Positions 1 through 9,717 are shown, counted from the first letter of the stretch. The stretch is 64,000 nucleotides of DNA from Azotobacter vinelandii CA (GCF_000380335.1 NC_021149.1:2718501-2782500); one strand, 5' to 3'. Numbers and translations are program-made. The notes: generated from the sequence alone by a model not told the origin.

Positions 1-776
1 GCGCCCGCCCAGACGCTCTGGGCGAAACGGCCCTGGCGGCAATCCGCGTCGCTCAGGTCGGCGTCCGGGAACAGCGCATAGCGTGCCTCCACCCCCGTCA
101 GCCGGGCACCCACCAGGCTGGCGTCCTTGAACACCGCCTGGCTCAGGACCGCCTCCGTCAGGTCGCAGCCGTCCAGGAGCGCCGCGGAGAACTGGCAGCC
201 GGCCAGCGAGGTGCGCATCAGGCACTGCCCGGACAGGTTCGAACCGCTGAAGATGACCGACTCGAAGCGGGTTTCGGCGAAATCCACCGAGCACAGGTCC
301 AGCTCGAACAGGGTGGTTTCGCTCAGATGGGCACGAGCGAACCGGCAATCCCGCAGGTCGCATTCGTTGAACGAAGTCTCGGCCAGGGTCGCCTCTTCGA
401 ACGAAGCGTGCGCCAGCACCGACTGGATGAACGCCAGGCCCCCCAGCAGGGCCCCGTCGAACACGGCCCGCGCCAGGCCGGACTCGATGAGTTGGCAGCG
501 CTCCAGCTCGGCGCCCGCGAACGCGGCATCCGCCAGCGCGCAGTTCTGCCACTGCACCTCGTCCAGCCGGGCCATGCGGAAATCGGCCGCCTCGAGCGCG
601 CAGTCGATGAACAGGCACGCCCGCAGCGTCGTCCCCTGCCAGTCGCTGCCACTCAGGTCGCAGCCGCGGAACAGGCCGCCGGCCAGTTCCAGACCAGCCA
701 TGCGCAAGCCCGGCAGCGCGCGCCCCTCGATGGCCTCGCCGCGCCGCACCGCGGCCTGGATCTCCTCCGCCGTCAC
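1..776 (-). CDS. Pentapeptide-repeat protein, partial (3' end outside window)
   Basis: The reading frame is open from a GTG at 776 to the left edge with no stop, so at least 258 residues are coded here and the C-terminus is missing. The translation is a run of A(D/N)LXX-type pentapeptide repeats, for example the stretches around LRMAGLELAGGLFRGCDLSG and CDLTEAVLSQAVFKDASLVG, which fold as a right-handed quadrilateral beta-helix. The GTG overlaps the stop of the upstream DUF2169 gene (GTGA), so translation is probably coupled. Genes like this sit with DUF2169 and VgrG in T6SS spike islands. A structural or adaptor role is inferred; there is no catalytic motif. Confidence 0.8.
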   Translation of the reverse strand, partial: MTAEEIQAAVRRGEAIEGRALPGLRMAGLELAGGLFRGCDLSGSDWQGTTLRACLFIDCALEAADFRMARLDEVQWQNCALADAAFAGAELERCQLIESGLARAVFDGALLGGLAFIQSVLAHASFEEATLAETSFNECDLRDCRFARAHLSETTLFELDLCSVDFAETRFESVIFSGSNLSGQCLMRTSLAGCQFSAALLDGCDLTEAVLSQAVFKDASLVGARLTGVEARYALFPDADLSDADCRQGRFAQSVWAG

Positions 777-3391
777 GACGCGGCCTCCGAGCGGCGGCGC
801 GGGTGGAAAGCGACCCGGCCGAAATCCGTCTCGTCCAGCAGGCTGTCCTCGTCCAGATGCACCTCGGCCAGATCGCTGCCGAACAGCGAAGCGCCGCGCA
901 GATCGGCGCCGCGCAGATCCGCGCGGCGCAGCAGACACTGCATCAGATGGGCGTCTCCGAGCCGGGCGGTACGCAGGTCGGCGCCGCTGAACAGGCAGCC
1001 GCTGGCCGTCGCCCGGCGCAGATCCGCGCCCGCCAGGCGGGCCTCCGACAGATCGCAATCGGCCAGGCGCGTCCCGCAGAAGCGCGCACCGGACAAATCC
1101 ACCCCGCGCAGGTTGCTTTCGGCCAGCCGCGCGCCGCCGAAATCCGCCGCCTCGAGGGAGCTGCCGAGCACCATGTAGCACGCACTCAGGGCGGCCCCGA
1201 CGAAACGGGCATCGGGCGAGCGCGTCTCCACCAGACTGCAGTCGTCCAGCTCCGCGCGCTCGAAATCGGCCGCCTCCAGGCTCGACTCGACCCAGGTGAC
1301 GGCACTCAGGCTCGCCCCGACGAAGGAAGGCCGGCTCAGCCGGCAGGCATGCAGGGACAAGTCTTCCAGCACCGCCCCGTCGAAACGGCAGGCGTCCAGT
1401 TCGCACCCCTGCCACAGTATCCCGCCGAACCGGGCGTGGCTGAAATCGCAGGTCTCGAAGCGTGCTTCCCAGCATTGCCCGTCGCCGAAGGTCGCGCCAC
1501 TGAAACAGGCGTTGCGGGCCTGCGCGCGGGACAGGTTGGCGCCCCGGCAATCGGCGCCGCGCAACGAGGCGCCGTCCAGGCGGGCCCTGGCGAGGATCGC
1601 CTCGCGCAGATCGGCGCCGTCCAGCCGCGCATCCGCCAGGTTGGCGCTTTCCAGCAGGACGCCGGTCAGCCGCGCGCCGGACAGGTCCATGCCGGACAGA
1701 TCGGCGCCGGTCAGATCCATACCCGCCAGGTCGCGATCCCGCGCATAGGCTTGCGCCACCTTCCGGCGCAGGGCCTCGGCCGCCGCGCCCTGCAGGGCCG
1801 GGGCGGCCCCGCAGCAATGCACCGAGTCCCGGTACTGCTGGCGCAGGCGCCGCTCGCTTTCCTCCCGGGACGGCAAGTCGGCGGACGCCGGGGAAAAGTC
1901 CATCCGGTAGACCTCCCGCAACTGCGCGGAACGGGCGGCGAAATCGAAAGGCGGAAGTTCCCTGTCCGGGTTTTCCAGTTGCGCCAGCAGTTCCCGGTTC
2001 GCCGTCGTCGGCTCCTGGTCGCGCAGGCGCTCCAGGGCGGCGGCCCGCTCGCGTTCCGCCTGGGCTTCGAGTTCCGCCTCCTTGCGCCGGATATTGCGCC
2101 CGACCCGCGGCAGGTCGGCCAGCCGCTGCAGGCGCAGTTCCTCGTCGTCCCCGGCGGGCGCGAGGCCCGCCAGGCGCTGCGGATCGAGGCCGAGCGAGTT
2201 CATCCGCTCGCGTTCGTTGCGCATTGCCTCTTCCTGCCGGCGCAACAGGTTGTCCATCAGCGGATCGGACGGCCCCTGGTCCAGCGGCTCGGTATCGAAG
2301 CCGGCGCCGATGAAGGGTTCGTGGATCAGCGCCGCCTCGTCGAAGGCGTACAGGTCGCCCTCCTCCTCGTCCAGCCGCCGCGCCAGCGCCTCGGCGTAGT
2401 GCTCCAGGCCACGCGGCGCGGCGCCGGCCTCGAAGGCCGGCATCAGGTACTGGATGTCGGAAGCCTGCTCGTCGTCGACGGCCAGGTCGCCATGGTGGAT
2501 GAGCGCCACGCGCCGCCGGTCGGGAAAGAACCAGGCCGTGGTGAGACGCAGCGGAATCTCTTCCAGGGCGGATTCGCCTTCGGCCGGCTGGCGCATGACG
2601 AAGCAGCGCGCCAATCCGTCCGGCAGGTGCCCGGCGAGGCGCGCCAGTTCGGGGTGCAGGTTGAGGAATTCGTACTCCAGGCCGCCCGCCAGGCGGTCGC
2701 GATCCGGCCATTGCTGGTCGTCCGGCGCCAGATTGAAGAAGCGCCAGTCGAACGACTCCGCCAGCCCCGGACCGTCCCGCTCCAGCGTCTCTTCGTCGTA
2801 CTGGCCCAGCTTCGCCCGGTGCGCCGGCGCATCGATGTCGCGCATGCCGAAACCCGCCGGCGTCCCGGGCGGCTGGCCGGGGGCGAACGGCGGCTGTCCG
2901 TCGTGCTCGACGTTCGGCAAGGGCCAGCGCTCGCCCCCGTCGACCGACTCCGGGACATGGCCGATGCCGATGGGATTGGCCTCGTAACCGGGGCCGCCAT
3001 AGGCCCGTCGCCGGCCGAGCGGCATGGCCTCGAAGTCAGCCGGCTCGCCGGCCTCGCCTTCCGCCCAGTACCGGTCGCCATGGACCACCAGGGCCTTGCA
3101 GCGGTCGTCCAGCCGCGCCTGCACCCGGCAGCGCCGGCGGTCCGTCCCGTGGACGTTGTAGGCGTGACCGTTGACCAGGAATTCCGGACATGGCTTGGGC
3201 ATCAGCAGGTCGATCTGCTCGTTCTCGTCCAGCGCCTCGTCGAGCAACGCCCAGAGTTCCTGCTCGGGTAGCAGCACCGGAGACTCCTCCAGGGTCGCCA
3301 GGGCGATCGCCGTCACGGCGAGGCGATGGCCGTGCCGCCAGTGATAGGTGCGGTGCAGCACGCCGAGCCTCAGGGGTTTGATGATTTCCAT
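773..3391 (-). CDS. DUF2169 domain protein with C-terminal pentapeptide repeats (T6SS accessory)
   Basis: This is an 872-residue protein. The N-terminal third (MEIIKPLRLGVLHRTYHW..., through about residue 300) matches the DUF2169 type found next to T6SS VgrG/PAAR genes. The middle is charged and rich in Arg and Glu (about 380-500). The last 300 residues are pentapeptide repeats. I start it at the ATG at 3391 because GAGGAA lies a few bases upstream; an upstream in-frame start eight codons earlier lies inside the preceding gene. It begins one base after the stop of the membrane-protein gene and overlaps the next pentapeptide gene. DUF2169 proteins are thought to help load effectors on the VgrG spike; that role is inferred here. 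Confidence 0.85.
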   Translation of the reverse strand: MEIIKPLRLGVLHRTYHWRHGHRLAVTAIALATLEESPVLLPEQELWALLDEALDENEQIDLLMPKPCPEFLVNGHAYNVHGTDRRRCRVQARLDDRCKALVVHGDRYWAEGEAGEPADFEAMPLGRRRAYGGPGYEANPIGIGHVPESVDGGERWPLPNVEHDGQPPFAPGQPPGTPAGFGMRDIDAPAHRAKLGQYDEETLERDGPGLAESFDWRFFNLAPDDQQWPDRDRLAGGLEYEFLNLHPELARLAGHLPDGLARCFVMRQPAEGESALEEIPLRLTTAWFFPDRRRVALIHHGDLAVDDEQASDIQYLMPAFEAGAAPRGLEHYAEALARRLDEEEGDLYAFDEAALIHEPFIGAGFDTEPLDQGPSDPLMDNLLRRQEEAMRNERERMNSLGLDPQRLAGLAPAGDDEELRLQRLADLPRVGRNIRRKEAELEAQAERERAAALERLRDQEPTTANRELLAQLENPDRELPPFDFAARSAQLREVYRMDFSPASADLPSREESERRLRQQYRDSVHCCGAAPALQGAAAEALRRKVAQAYARDRDLAGMDLTGADLSGMDLSGARLTGVLLESANLADARLDGADLREAILARARLDGASLRGADCRGANLSRAQARNACFSGATFGDGQCWEARFETCDFSHARFGGILWQGCELDACRFDGAVLEDLSLHACRLSRPSFVGASLSAVTWVESSLEAADFERAELDDCSLVETRSPDARFVGAALSACYMVLGSSLEAADFGGARLAESNLRGVDLSGARFCGTRLADCDLSEARLAGADLRRATASGCLFSGADLRTARLGDAHLMQCLLRRADLRGADLRGASLFGSDLAEVHLDEDSLLDETDFGRVAFHPRRRSEAAS

Positions 3392-3392
3392 G

Positions 3393-3773
3393 TCATTCCT
3401 CTTCGAGCGGAACATTGAGCCGTTGCAGATCGATCACCGTCTTTCCATCCGCCCCCAGCCGCAGCGGAACCGCGGCACCGGGCTGCACCCGCGGCAGATC
3501 GGTGAAGGGCACCCGCTGCTCGAACACCGCCCGCCGCTCGCCGCCCTCTTGCGCATAGGTGACCGTGAAGCGGGAAACCGGCTGGTTGTCGAGCAGTACA
3601 TCGGTCGGCTCGATGGCCACTACCCGTCCCTCCACTGCCTGGCCGTTTTCCAGTAGTTCGGCATAGGTATCGTCGAGCTGCATGATCGGCTGTATCAGCG
3701 TCCAGACGCCGAAAACGACCAGACCGACAATGAACAACGCCAACAGGGCGTATGGAACTTGCGAGCGACTCAA
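3393..3773 (-). CDS. Small single-pass membrane protein in vgrG operon
   Basis: The protein has 126 residues. One hydrophobic helix is visible near the N-terminus (about residues 8-30, YALLALFIVGLVVFGVWTLI). After it comes a soluble domain rich in beta-strand-type sequence (GQAVEGRVVAIEPTDV..., FTVTYAQEGGERRAVFEQRV), resembling small DUF3592-like extracytoplasmic domains. A GGGAGA ribosome site lies seven bases before the ATG. It sits between vgrG and the DUF2169 gene on the same strand, so it is probably a spike-island accessory or an immunity-like protein, but nothing in the sequence decides this. The family was not recognised with certainty. Confidence 0.75.
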   Translation of the reverse strand: MSRSQVPYALLALFIVGLVVFGVWTLIQPIMQLDDTYAELLENGQAVEGRVVAIEPTDVLLDNQPVSRFTVTYAQEGGERRAVFEQRVPFTDLPRVQPGAAVPLRLGADGKTVIDLQRLNVPLEEE

Positions 3774-3955
3774 TGCAATCTCCCGTATTACCGAATTTTC
3801 ACTGCGGAATCGCCGGTCATGCCGATTTCCGGATGTCGCAGCGGGATGTGACAGTTATTGCTCAAGAATACTCATCAAACCTTACTGGGCGCGCACCATG
3901 GGATAAGCGCCATGAATTCATGCCTCAAAGGTACGAATCAATTATATCGTCAATG

Positions 3956-6019
3956 CTATATCGCCGTTCCTGGCGGCAATTGCGGCGACCCTATTTTCTT
4001 TTTAAGCTCATCCCGCGCCTTTTGCTTCGCATCGTCCTTTTTCTTTTGATAATCCGCCCTGAAGGTTCCACTGCTGAAATTCACGAGATTGTAACGAATC
4101 CGGCGAAGCGTGCCTTTTTCCTCAACGGCATGCGACTCTTTGTGTTCGAGGTGCGTCGACTCTGACTTATAGAAGTTGTGCTCCTTTTTTATCGTCTCAT
4201 TGCGAATGAAAGTCGCACCGTTATAAACCGTATTGACCCCGACAATGGCAACCTTCACTCCATCCAGACTCGTATTGACTCCGGCTACGCCCACCTTTAT
4301 CGCGGAAATATCGATATTCACGGCCGAGCGGATCGTGATATTGACGGTCCGCACGTTGAAGTTCCCGCCTCCGGCGACGCTCAGGGGTTGGTTGATGGTA
4401 TTGCTCGTGGCGCCCCCGCCATCGTCGCCGACCGCGATTTCGAGATCGCCCACCGTCAGGCTGTGGGTCTTGACGGTGAAGTGATTGGTATCGTTCAGCA
4501 CTTCGGTATCGTGATCGCGTTCGGCCTTGATACGGACCAGTTCCTCCCCCGCCCGGTCCTCGAAGTAAAAGAAATTGCCGTTGACCGGGGTTCCCTCCAG
4601 CGTGCGGGTGACGATACCGCTCTGGCTGGAGTTCAGCGGCAGTTCGAAGGGCGGCATCTGGTCGGCGTTGTAGGTGCTGCCGATCACGATCGGCCGGTCG
4701 ATTTCGCCGCCGATGAAGTCGACGATCACCTCCTGGCCGATCCGCGGGATGTAGATGCCGCCGAAGGTCGAGCCGGCCCAGCTGCTGGCCACCCTGATCC
4801 AGCAGGAACTTTCCTCGTTCATCTGGCCGTAGCGGTCCCAGTGGAACTGCACCTTGACCCGGCCGTATTCGTCGGTCCAGATCTCCTCGCCCTCGGGCCC
4901 CACCACCACGGCGGTCTGCGGGCCGTGGGGACGGGGCTTGGGCGTGATCCGCCGCGGGCGGAACGGCAGGCTGACCGGCTGGGTGACGAAGTCGAAGTCG
5001 TAGCGGGCCGGTTCGGGGTTGCTGGCGTAGCCCGGCTCCTTGAGGTGGTAGGTGACGCTCACCACCAGGTAGTCGCGGTTGGCTTCTTCCCGCGGGCAGT
5101 TGCGCAGGGTGAAGCGGTAGCCCGGCGCCAGGCCGCGCGCGATGGCGTGGCCTTCGTCGAGTTCGCGGCGGGTCTGCAGTTCCTCCAGGCGGATGCGCGT
5201 GTAGTGGGCCGCCTCGCCGTAGTCCCGGTAGCCGGTCAGCCATTCGTAGACTTCGGCGTCGCTGTGTTCGTGTTCCGCCGGATTGCTGAGCAGGGCGCGC
5301 ATCAGGCTCTTCGGCGCGGTGAAGTTGTAGTCGTCGCCGATATAGCTGCCCGACGCCATCTCTTCGCTGACCCGGTAGATGTCGATGCACTCCTCCTGCA
5401 CCGCCACCAGGCGGTCGGCGGCGAAGAAGGGAATGCTCTCGTAACCGGCGAAGGTTTCGTGCGTCTCGATGTCGTCCACCAGCACCAGGGTGTGGCTGCC
5501 CAGTTCGTGCCGGAAGTAGTAGTAGATGCCCTCGTGCTCCAGCAGCCGGGAAACGAAGCTGAAGTCGCTTTCCTGGTACTGCACGCAGTAGCCCCACTGG
5601 CGGTAGGTGCCGGTGAGCGACAGTTCGACGGTCAGACTGCTGTACTTGGCGAAGATCGCCTGCACGATCTCCGGGACGCTCTGCTCCTGGAAGATCCGGC
5701 AGTCGCGGTTGCGGCTGAGCAGCCACAGCCAGGGGCGGACGGTGGCGCGGTAGCGGTACAGCCGCGCGGTGCGGTCCTCGCGGCCGAACAGCTCGCAGCG
5801 GGTGACCAGGCCGTTGAGGTAGCGCACCCCCTCGTCCCGGGTGGCGATTTCCAGGGTCAGCGCGCTGCCCAGCAGCGTTTTCAGCGACAGCGAATGGCTT
5901 TCCGCGAGCAGTTCGACTTCGAACCGGAAGAGCTGCGACAGCGTTTCCGTGCCGGTCATGGCGCGAAACAGCAGCACGTCCTCGCCCAACACGCTGTGTA
6001 CCTTGACGTTACGATCCAT
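3956..6019 (-). CDS. vgrG: T6SS spike protein VgrG (TssI)
   Basis: This 687-residue VgrG has the gp27-like base first (MDRNVKVHSVLGEDVLLFRAMTGTE onward to about 370), then the gp5-like OB domain with the hallmark stretch DEYGRVKVQFHWDRYGQMNE and the motif SSWAGSTFGGIYIPRIGQEV. The beta-helix needle follows. It forms the trimeric tip of the secreted T6SS tube. The last 130 or so residues are unusual: hydrophobic repeats (IKVGVAGVNTS, VKVAIVGVNTV) are followed by a Lys-rich helical tail ending PPGTAI. Base composition also falls in this part. The tail is probably the docking site for a cargo or adaptor coded downstream. It starts directly after clpV. Confidence 0.95.
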   Translation of the reverse strand: MDRNVKVHSVLGEDVLLFRAMTGTETLSQLFRFEVELLAESHSLSLKTLLGSALTLEIATRDEGVRYLNGLVTRCELFGREDRTARLYRYRATVRPWLWLLSRNRDCRIFQEQSVPEIVQAIFAKYSSLTVELSLTGTYRQWGYCVQYQESDFSFVSRLLEHEGIYYYFRHELGSHTLVLVDDIETHETFAGYESIPFFAADRLVAVQEECIDIYRVSEEMASGSYIGDDYNFTAPKSLMRALLSNPAEHEHSDAEVYEWLTGYRDYGEAAHYTRIRLEELQTRRELDEGHAIARGLAPGYRFTLRNCPREEANRDYLVVSVTYHLKEPGYASNPEPARYDFDFVTQPVSLPFRPRRITPKPRPHGPQTAVVVGPEGEEIWTDEYGRVKVQFHWDRYGQMNEESSCWIRVASSWAGSTFGGIYIPRIGQEVIVDFIGGEIDRPIVIGSTYNADQMPPFELPLNSSQSGIVTRTLEGTPVNGNFFYFEDRAGEELVRIKAERDHDTEVLNDTNHFTVKTHSLTVGDLEIAVGDDGGGATSNTINQPLSVAGGGNFNVRTVNITIRSAVNIDISAIKVGVAGVNTSLDGVKVAIVGVNTVYNGATFIRNETIKKEHNFYKSESTHLEHKESHAVEEKGTLRRIRYNLVNFSSGTFRADYQKKKDDAKQKARDELKKKIGSPQLPPGTAI

Positions 6020-6023
6020 GCCT

Positions 6024-8684
6024 TCAGTCCCGTCCTCTTTGCGCGTCGGCCGGCGTCTGCCCGCTCTCGAAGCGGTAGACGAATTCGCCCTGCTCCGCGT
6101 CCAGCTGGATGCGCGTCAGCGGCGCCTCGCCGCCGGCGCGCAGCAGCAGTTCGCGGCTGATGTGTGGCAGCACCGTATGGGTGAGGATGGCGTCGACCAT
6201 GCGCCCGCCCGACTCGACCTCGGTGCAGCGCGCGCCGACCAGTTGCACCGCCGCCTGCGCGTAGTGGAAATCGATGCCGTGGTTGTCGCGCAGGCGGCGG
6301 CCGATCCGCTCCAGTTGCAGGCGGACGATGCGCGCCAGCATCTCGTCCGACAGCGGGTAATAGGGCACCACCGACAGGCGCCCGAGCAGCGCCGCCGGGA
6401 ACACCCGGCGCAGCGGCTCGCGCAGCGCGCCGGCCAGCGCCTCGGGGTCGGGAATCCGCTGCGGGTCCTGGCAGAGGCGCATCAGCAGGTCGCTGCCGAC
6501 GTTGGAGGTGAGGATGATCAGGGTGTTCTTGAAGTCGATGCGGCGGCCCTCGCCGTCCTCCATCCAGCCCTTGTCGAACACCTGGAAGAAGATCTCGTGC
6601 ACGTCCGGGTGGGCCTTCTCCACCTCGTCCAGCAGCACCACGCTGTAGGGACGCCGGCGCACCGCCTCGGTCAGCACGCCGCCCTCGCCGTAGCCGACGT
6701 AGCCGGGCGGCGCCCCTTTCAGGGTGCTGACGGTGTGCGCCTCCTGGAACTCGCTCATGTTGATGACGATCAGGTTCTGCTCGCCGCCGTACAACGCCTC
6801 GGCCAGCGCCAGCGCGGTCTCGGTCTTGCCCACCCCCGAAGGGCCGGCGAGCAGGAACACGCCGACCGGCTTGCCCGGATCGTCGAGCCGCGCGCGGGCG
6901 GTCCGGATCCGCCGGGCGATCGCCTCCAGGCCGTGGCGCTGGCCGATCACCCGCGCCGCCAGGGTGTCGGCCAGGTTGAGCACGGCGGCGGCCTCGTCCT
7001 TGAGCATGCGGCCGACCGGGATGCCGGTCCAGTCCGCCACCACGGCGGCGACCGCGTGGGTGTCCACCGCCGGCAGGATCAGCGGTTCGTCCTGCTGGCG
7101 GGCCTCCAGTTCGGCCAGCACCGTGTACAGTTCGGCCAGCAGGGGCCGGCGGACCTCCTCTTCCGCCGGCGTCGCGGCGCCGCCGCCCAGCCGGGCGCGC
7201 AGATCGAAGATCCGCGCCGCCAGTTCCTGTTCGTCGCGCCAGCGCGCCATCAGGCGTTCGCACTCGGCCTCCTCGCCGGCCAGCCGCGTCGCCAGTTCGT
7301 CGAGCCGCGAGGCGTCGCCGGCGCCGATGGCGCATTCGTGCTCGACGATGCCGCGCTCGACGCGCAGCGTCTCGATGCGCCGCCGGCAATCCTCCAGCTC
7401 CGGCGGCAGGGCGTGCTGGCTCACCGCGACCCGCGCGCAGGCGGTGTCCAGCAGGCTGACCGCCTTGTCCGGCAATTGCCGCGCCGGGATGTAGCGGTGC
7501 GACAGGCTCACCGCGGCGCGCAGCGCCTCGTCGAGCAGCAGCACGCCGTGATGGTGCGCCAGCTTGCCGGCCAGGCCGCGGATCATCGCCAGGGCGCGCT
7601 CCTCGTCCGGCTCGTGGATCTGCACCACCTGGAAGCGGCGGGTCAGCGCGGGGTCCTTCTCGATGTGCCTCTTGTACTCGGCCCAGGTGGTGGCGCCGAT
7701 GGTGCGCAGTTCGCCGCGGGCCAGCATCGGCTTGAGCAGGTTGGCGGCGTCGCCGGTGCCGGCGTTGCCGCCGGCGCCCATCAGGGTATGGATCTCGTCG
7801 ATGAACAGCACGATGGGACGCGGGCTGGCGCGCACCTCGTCGATCAGTTGCCGCAAACGGCGCTCGAACTCGCCCTTGACGCTGGCGCCGGCCTGCAGCA
7901 GGCCGATGTCGAGCAGGTACAGCTCCACCTCGCGCAAAGGCGGCGGCACCTCGCCGGCGGCGATGCGCAGCGCCAGCCCCTCGACCACCGCGGTCTTGCC
8001 GACGCCCGCCTCGCCGGTCAGCAGCGGATTGTTCTGGCGGCGGCGCAACAGCACGTCGACCATCTGGCGGATCTCGCCGTCGCGTCCGGTCACCGGGTCG
8101 ATCTCGCCCGTCCTGGCGCGTTCGCTCAGGTTGACTCCGTATTGCTCCAGCGCCCTGTCGGCGGCCGGGGACGGCGCGCCGGCGGCGGCCGCCGACACCA
8201 CCACCTCCTCGCTCGAACCGGCCAGGATGCTGTCCAGGCGCTCACCCAGCACATCGGGCAGGATGCGCTCGAATTCGCGGGAGATGCCGAACAGCAGGTG
8301 GCGCAGCGCGGCGGTGCGCAGCAGGCCGATCAGCAGGTGGGCGCCGCGGATGCGGGCGGCGCCGAACTTCAGGCTGCCGTACACCCAGGCCCGCTCCACC
8401 GCGTCGTCGATGTGCCCGGACAGGTCGCTGACCGCCCCGGCGCCGCGCGGCAGGCGGTCGAGGGCGGCCTGCAGGTCGCGCTCCAGGCGCTCGCCGTCCA
8501 GTTCGAAGTGGCGCGCCGCGAGGCGCAGGTCGCCTTCGCTTTCCTGCCATTGCTGGAACAGCCAGTGGGCCAGTTCCACATAGGGGTTGCCGCGCTGCCG
8601 GCAGAACGCGGTGGCCTTCTCCAGCGTGGAAAACAGCAAGGGGTCGAGCTTGCCGAACAACGAGACGCGACTGATATCAGACAT
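6024..8684 (-). CDS. clpV: T6SS sheath-disassembly ATPase ClpV (TssH)
   Basis: The 886-residue AAA+ protein is of the ClpB/ClpV class. The N-terminal domain (about 1-150) has the ClpV character. The first nucleotide-binding domain carries Walker A GEAGVGKT at 224-231 and Walker B-type VLFIDEIHTLMG. The second carries LLAGPSGVGKTETALALAE and VVLLDEVEKAHPDV. It pulls apart contracted TssB/TssC sheath in the cytoplasm so that subunits can be reused. The gene overlaps the end of tssG by eight bases and is followed at once by vgrG, as in many T6SS operons. Confidence 0.96.
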   Translation of the reverse strand: MSDISRVSLFGKLDPLLFSTLEKATAFCRQRGNPYVELAHWLFQQWQESEGDLRLAARHFELDGERLERDLQAALDRLPRGAGAVSDLSGHIDDAVERAWVYGSLKFGAARIRGAHLLIGLLRTAALRHLLFGISREFERILPDVLGERLDSILAGSSEEVVVSAAAAGAPSPAADRALEQYGVNLSERARTGEIDPVTGRDGEIRQMVDVLLRRRQNNPLLTGEAGVGKTAVVEGLALRIAAGEVPPPLREVELYLLDIGLLQAGASVKGEFERRLRQLIDEVRASPRPIVLFIDEIHTLMGAGGNAGTGDAANLLKPMLARGELRTIGATTWAEYKRHIEKDPALTRRFQVVQIHEPDEERALAMIRGLAGKLAHHHGVLLLDEALRAAVSLSHRYIPARQLPDKAVSLLDTACARVAVSQHALPPELEDCRRRIETLRVERGIVEHECAIGAGDASRLDELATRLAGEEAECERLMARWRDEQELAARIFDLRARLGGGAATPAEEEVRRPLLAELYTVLAELEARQQDEPLILPAVDTHAVAAVVADWTGIPVGRMLKDEAAAVLNLADTLAARVIGQRHGLEAIARRIRTARARLDDPGKPVGVFLLAGPSGVGKTETALALAEALYGGEQNLIVINMSEFQEAHTVSTLKGAPPGYVGYGEGGVLTEAVRRRPYSVVLLDEVEKAHPDVHEIFFQVFDKGWMEDGEGRRIDFKNTLIILTSNVGSDLLMRLCQDPQRIPDPEALAGALREPLRRVFPAALLGRLSVVPYYPLSDEMLARIVRLQLERIGRRLRDNHGIDFHYAQAAVQLVGARCTEVESGGRMVDAILTHTVLPHISRELLLRAGGEAPLTRIQLDAEQGEFVYRFESGQTPADAQRGRD

Positions 8685-9717
8685 GGGACTCCCCCAGGTG
8701 GCTGTAATCGATGATCAGATCGCCGGCGTCGCCGGCATCCGCCGGCCGCCGGCCGAGCCAGGTGCCCAGGCCCAGCGGGCGCGGCTCGCCGAGGGCGGTG
8801 CCGCGCACCTGGTCGGCGGCCAGGATCAGTTGCGCGTCCCAGGCCAGTTCCAGCCCGACGTATTCGCGCAGCCAGTGCAGCAGGGCCGGCACCCGGTCGC
8901 CGCCGGGCAGAAAACGGCGGTAGTCCGCCCAGCCCATCGGCCCGAGGACCAGGCGGAAACGCGACTGGGCGTCGCGCACCGCGCAGCCCAGGGTCGCGCC
9001 CGTGCCCAGGCCCATGTTCTCGCCGCTGCGGCCCAGGGCCAGGCGGGCGTCCGGCTCCAGCGCCACCCAGTGCGCCACGTACTCGACGATGCGCACCGGT
9101 ATCCCGAAATAGCCGCTCAGAATCCGTTGCAGGCCTTCCGGGTTGCGCGTCTGCCGCAGCAGGTGGCCGGCCTGGTGGTAAATGGCGTGGCGTCCCAGCG
9201 GCTCGGCGTCCCGTTGCGCCTCCAGCCCCCGGCCCAGCAGGCAGGCGATGTAGTCCTCGAAGCGGTTGGCGCCGGGGCGGTCGAGGCCGACGGTGGGCTG
9301 CGCGTCGGCCCAGGCGCGGTAGAACAGCAGGATCAGCCGGTGATGGAAAAGATCGGCGAAGGCGGCCAGGGTCGGGTCGCCCGCCATGCGCTCGCGGTCG
9401 TGGGCGTATTCGGTCAGGTGCAGCGGCAGCGGGCCGTGGGGGCCGAACAGGCCGAAGCCGAAGATCGACAGGTACGGCGGCCGCTCCAGCGTTTCGTCCA
9501 GACCGGCGATCATCGACGGCGCGAACGACAGCGAGGGCCGCTGGCCCAGGCGCAGCGGCTCGTCCTGCGGCCGCGCGGCGCGTCCCAGCGGGACCGGCAG
9601 GCCGGCGCGGGCATCCAGCCAGCGCAGCACCTGGAACAGGTCGTGGGCATGCGGCTCGGCGCGCAGCGCCTGCCACAGCGGAGCGTCCATCCAGTGCAGG
9701 GGCGAAGGCGCGTTCAT
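8677..9717 (-). CDS. tssG: T6SS baseplate subunit TssG
   Basis: The 346-residue protein begins MNAPSPLHWMDAPLWQALRA and contains the family-typical start FFQVLRWLDAR-like segment (HDLFQVLRWLDAR) and the LSIFGFGLFGPHGPLPLHLTEY stretch characteristic of TssG. TssG pairs with two TssF copies in each baseplate wedge. The ATG overlaps the tssF stop (ATGA), which fixes the start; the same frame stays open far upstream inside tssF but that part is out-of-frame shadow. Length is normal for the family. Confidence 0.94.
   Translation of the reverse strand: MNAPSPLHWMDAPLWQALRAEPHAHDLFQVLRWLDARAGLPVPLGRAARPQDEPLRLGQRPSLSFAPSMIAGLDETLERPPYLSIFGFGLFGPHGPLPLHLTEYAHDRERMAGDPTLAAFADLFHHRLILLFYRAWADAQPTVGLDRPGANRFEDYIACLLGRGLEAQRDAEPLGRHAIYHQAGHLLRQTRNPEGLQRILSGYFGIPVRIVEYVAHWVALEPDARLALGRSGENMGLGTGATLGCAVRDAQSRFRLVLGPMGWADYRRFLPGGDRVPALLHWLREYVGLELAWDAQLILAADQVRGTALGEPRPLGLGTWLGRRPADAGDAGDLIIDYSHLGESHV

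Noticed and set aside
803-3271. Long plus-strand open frame of 822 codons antisense to the DUF2169 gene
   Set aside because: It is a high-GC shadow with low-complexity translation; the minus-strand gene has clear domain matches.
5841-8714. 957-codon plus-strand open frame antisense to clpV
   Set aside because: It is His/Gln/Arg-rich with no domain; ClpV on the other strand has all AAA+ motifs.
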